From: Anisodus tanguticus
Lineage: Eukaryota; Streptophyta; Magnoliopsida; Solanales; Solanaceae
NCBI GenBank assembly: GCA_034509755.1
Contig: CM067539.1
Location: 23,460,501-23,524,500 of the forward strand
Length of the DNA stretch: 64,000 nucleotides
Reading direction: 5' to 3'
A model generated the notes under the pieces. That model was given only the letters and a program-made list of their open reading frames with translations, had not been told where the DNA came from and did not search any database. The number at the start of each line of letters is the position of its first letter. The stretch's first letter is position 1. The translations under genes and the position numbers were made by a program. Positions 61,901 to 64,000 of the stretch are shown one piece after another.

Positions 61901-62431
61901 ATGAGAAAGGTTCCCTTCGTTACATTGGATTAAATTTCAGTTTCTAAGAGAATAAAAAATGTGAGAACCCGGATGACCAAGTCTACTATGCAACGTAGAG
62001 GGAAATATGGTTGTTAAAATGGTGTGAGGAGTGACACTAGCAGCGGATGTGGGTAGGAACGGATATAGATCCCCCTCACTATTGCATCTCGTAAGGAGTT
62101 TCCCGGTACGGATGTCCGTTACAGAAAATCCAAACGGGTCAAAATTAATCGAGACAAAATTATCAGTGGCAATTTTTCTAACATAAATTAGATTTTTGAT
62201 GATGTTTGGGGCATAAATGACGTTTTTAAGAGAAGTGGGGATGCGGTGGTGGGGTAAGGGTGTGTTCAAATCCTTGAATTGGAATGCGATGACCACACCG
62301 ACCATAATAGATTGTGGAGTTGGTAACTGACACAATTGAGGAAGATTACCTGAATTGTTGGTGAGATGAGACGTGACACCCGTATTCATATACCACGCAT
62401 TATCGGGTTGTTGACGGGTCAAGAAAGCCAT
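58945..62431 (-). pseudogene. Copia pol (protease, integrase, RT, RNase H), broken
   Basis: From 62431 downward: protease with WYMNTGVTSHLT (Asn in place of the catalytic Asp-Ser/Thr-Gly pattern DTG), pre-integrase LHSRLGHPGSHIF, and a break near 61935. Integrase (61855-61115) has DLWTSPITSNLGHKYYLVFL, FQCDNDREF and TSPQNGKAERILRTINN, and is the best-kept block. A Pro/Ser-rich linker covers 60394-60966. RT pieces follow with LLLYVDDMVLTASSD (59880-59830) and TKYAEKIVYRAKMAN-like text, then RNase H VYCDNISAIYLS and TKHIKMDIHFIRKK (59166-58945). Several frame changes and stops disable it. The altered protease active site alone would inactivate the protease. Confidence 0.85.
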
Positions 62432-62740
62432 TGATTTATTCTCCGGTAAAGAATAAAATTTTAATTATTTTCGGGTAAATGACAAAAAAAGAGAATTTTT
62501 CTTAGTAAAGAAAACAGACAGAAAAGGCTGACAAGCTACTGTTTATTTCTCGGGCAGAAAACAAAGAGAAGACATAGGGCACACCTTTGTTGACCAATGG
62601 AAAACAAAAGGAAACAGATAATATCAGTGATGAGCTTATCTTGGTTTTAGGGTAGAGAAACAACACAGACCACAGACTGTGTCGCAGAAGTCGATGGGCG
62701 GCTGCGGCGTACAGAAAATAAGTAGGATTTAGTTTTTGTC
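62432..62740 (-). other. Leader of the gag-less copia
   Basis: Non-coding. The full gag expected here (more than 700 bp in relatives) is absent. Confidence 0.6.
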
Positions 62741-62910
62741 TTCTGATATCATATCAGATTGTATTAATCTTCCTTAGAGAGTCTTTCTCATTAATACAAA
62801 TATATATATAGGATGTACAATGAAAAATCCTATTATAATAAGAATCATATATTTACCATAATTATACAATATTAAATATGACTAAATAATACACATTATA
62901 CTCGTTAACA

Positions 62911-63190
62911 AAATAAATAAATATCTATTTTTTCATTTTAAAAGATGAATCAATTTCAAAATAATCTAAAATTTAAAATAAGAATTAATTAGCTAATATT
63001 CTGCTTCTCGAGTCTATTATAGTCCAGAAGTCCACAACATGGGACAAAGTCAAAAAATCTGGGAAAGTAGTAGGAAGGAACCAGCAGAGAGGTGATAGTG
63101 ACTGATAAAAAAAAAATGGACCCAATGATCTTCTTTAATTTACTTGGTCACCACGAAAAGCATAAGCCAGAAATTGTAGATCTTTCCCTT
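62911..63190 (+). promoter_or_regulatory. Promoter region of the second small gene, shared with its paralog
   Basis: From about 63063 the sequence parallels the reverse complement of 27715-27590. Shared words include GTAGTAGGAAGGAACC/GGAAGGTAGTACGAACC, TGATAG, ATGGACC and ACTTGGTCACCA. The similarity continues into the gene. Confidence 0.6.
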
Positions 63191-63197
63191 TATATAG
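63188..63197 (+). promoter_or_regulatory. TATA box of the second small gene
   Basis: CCCTTTATATAG, about 100 bp before the ATG, at the place matching TATAAATA of the twin gene. Confidence 0.55.
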
Positions 63198-63296
63198 TTC
63201 TTGTGTGGTTTTATTAGCTCTCAGTAGAAAAAGAACAACACAATTGTACCTTCTCTTTTATTTGCCAAATTAATTAGCAAAAAACAGTGATAAGAT

Positions 63297-63485
63297 ATGG
63301 CTTTGTTTTCATGGTTGTTGAGCTGTTTTAGTAGTGTTCCTTCTTCATCTTCAAGAGTTTCTGATGATGTCAACAATAAGTCAAAATCATCAGAGAAATT
63401 AGGTGCAAAGAGCAAAAAGAAATCATCAAGTGCTCCAATTCCTATGTCTTACTTTCCTATCAACTCACAATTTTCGCGCTTGTAG
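63297..63485 (+). CDS. Small uncharacterised protein, 62 residues (paralog of the gene at 27340)
   Basis: Begins MALFSWLLSCFSS and ends PIPMSYFPINSQFSRL. Compared with the 64-residue twin it has six substitutions (for example Trp for Gly at 6, Ser for Cys, Met for Val) and lacks one Ser and one Ala. The indels are whole codons and the C-terminal 25 residues have one change, so coding selection is likely on both copies. The N terminus is hydrophobic with one Cys (residue 10); the middle is Ser- and Lys-rich (KLGAKSKKKSSS). No intron, no known domain, function unknown. It lies just beyond the gag-less copia, and its similarity to the twin stops close to the stop codon. Confidence 0.78.
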   Translation: MALFSWLLSCFSSVPSSSSRVSDDVNNKSKSSEKLGAKSKKKSSSAPIPMSYFPINSQFSRL

Positions 63486-64000
63486 TAATATGTCCAAGGA
63501 TTATTAGGGGTCCAGCTAGTTGCTTGAATGAATCTCGATTAATTAGTGCTGCCAAATGGACGGATCGGATCAAATATGAGCACATTAAATATTGATTTGA
63601 TAAAAATGGATAAAAGATTCAACCTGCTCATATTTATTATGGGTCAAAAAGGGATTTCAATATAATTTCTCTCAATTAGTTTGACTGAGAAGCTAATTTG
63701 TTGCATGTTGAATTTCATATATAGGCTAGATTTGGAGGTTGATGTAAAGAATGAATGTTTGTAGCAGAAAAATAACTCAACGTAACTATGCTTATATAAT
63801 AGGGGAAATTTAATAAAGTACACTTGACTTACATTGCAAAAATATAATACTCTTATATAATATTATACACTTATATACAAAATATAGGTACATGATGTAT
63901 ATAGGTGTATGAAAGTGTATAATTTGTAGATATATACTCTAAAAAAATATAATTATACAATATTATACACGAAAATCCACACTTATACACATTTCTACAA
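63486..64000. other. AT-rich downstream region with a partial MITE-like end
   Basis: 63546-63575 (CTGCCAAATGGACGGATCGG) resembles the GGATC-rich hAT-like end at 55820 but no partner end is in the window. The rest (63790-64000) is rich in TATACACTTATA-type repeats. Confidence 0.4.

Larger units (their letters stand above)
58751..62910 (-). mobile_element. Gag-less Ty1/copia element
   Basis: The 5' LTR (minus) is about 62752..62910, starting TGTTAACGAGTATAATG. The 3' LTR, 58751..58881, starts TGTTAACGTGTATAATG but lacks roughly 30 bp at its outer end. A purine tract (minus TTAGGGGGCG) is at 58882-58891. A weak primer site, TGATATCAGAA, lies at 62741-62751. Only about 310 bp separate the primer site from the protease start, so gag is missing. 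No target duplication. Confidence 0.82.

Overview
The window is plant nuclear DNA, most likely from the nightshade family (Solanaceae, tobacco-like). This rests on intron-containing plant genes, tRNA-derived SINEs that read as the Au and Solanaceae types, abundant Ty1/copia and Ty3/gypsy LTR retrotransposons with Met-tRNA primer sites, and several MITEs. The species call is inference from remembered repeat families, not from a database search.

Layout. 1-2105 (+) holds the last four exons of a GDP-fucose protein O-fucosyltransferase-family gene. 2653-2888 is a short tandem repeat. 2926-16177 (-) is a Ty3/gypsy element flanked by the 5-bp duplication ACAAT. It carries a younger relative, 5835-11818 (-), flanked by TTTCA and inserted in the outer element's pol remnant. 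16178-18700 is AT-rich and holds a Stowaway-like MITE and an Au-type SINE. 18709-22288 (-) is a complete five-exon gene for plastid uroporphyrinogen-III C-methyltransferase (UPM1/SUMT), the entry enzyme of siroheme synthesis. 22600-27330 is a repeat-rich spacer: three MITEs, a LINE 3' remnant, an array of alternating palindromes (25020-26010) and a purine-rich tract. 27340-27534 (-) encodes a 64-residue protein whose near twin (62 residues) lies at 63297-63485 (+). The duplicated segments are in opposite orientation and bracket about 36 kb of mobile DNA.

Between the twins lie: a degraded copia fragment (28388-30195); a plastid 16S rRNA fragment (30217-30461); a hAT-type element with an 8-bp duplication (31104-31773); a Tork/Tnt1-like copia polyprotein (32741-36313) whose 3' LTR is split by a 3.0-kb solo LTR (36540-39581); a copia element on the minus strand (40264-55510, duplication ATTAT) whose 5' LTR is split by a 10-kb Sirevirus-like copia (45352-55402, +) carrying an extra ORF after pol; a GGATC-rich hAT-like element; a SINE; an isolated copia gag; and a gag-less copia on the minus strand (58751-62910).

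Only four loci look like host genes: the O-fucosyltransferase, UPM1 and the two small paralogs. They show no sign of working together. Every retrotransposon coding region seen carries stops, frameshifts or deletions. The most unusual signals are the palindromic array, the twin small genes, the Sirevirus third ORF, the motif AATGTTG/CAACATT recurring through that element, and the plastid DNA at a copia breakpoint.
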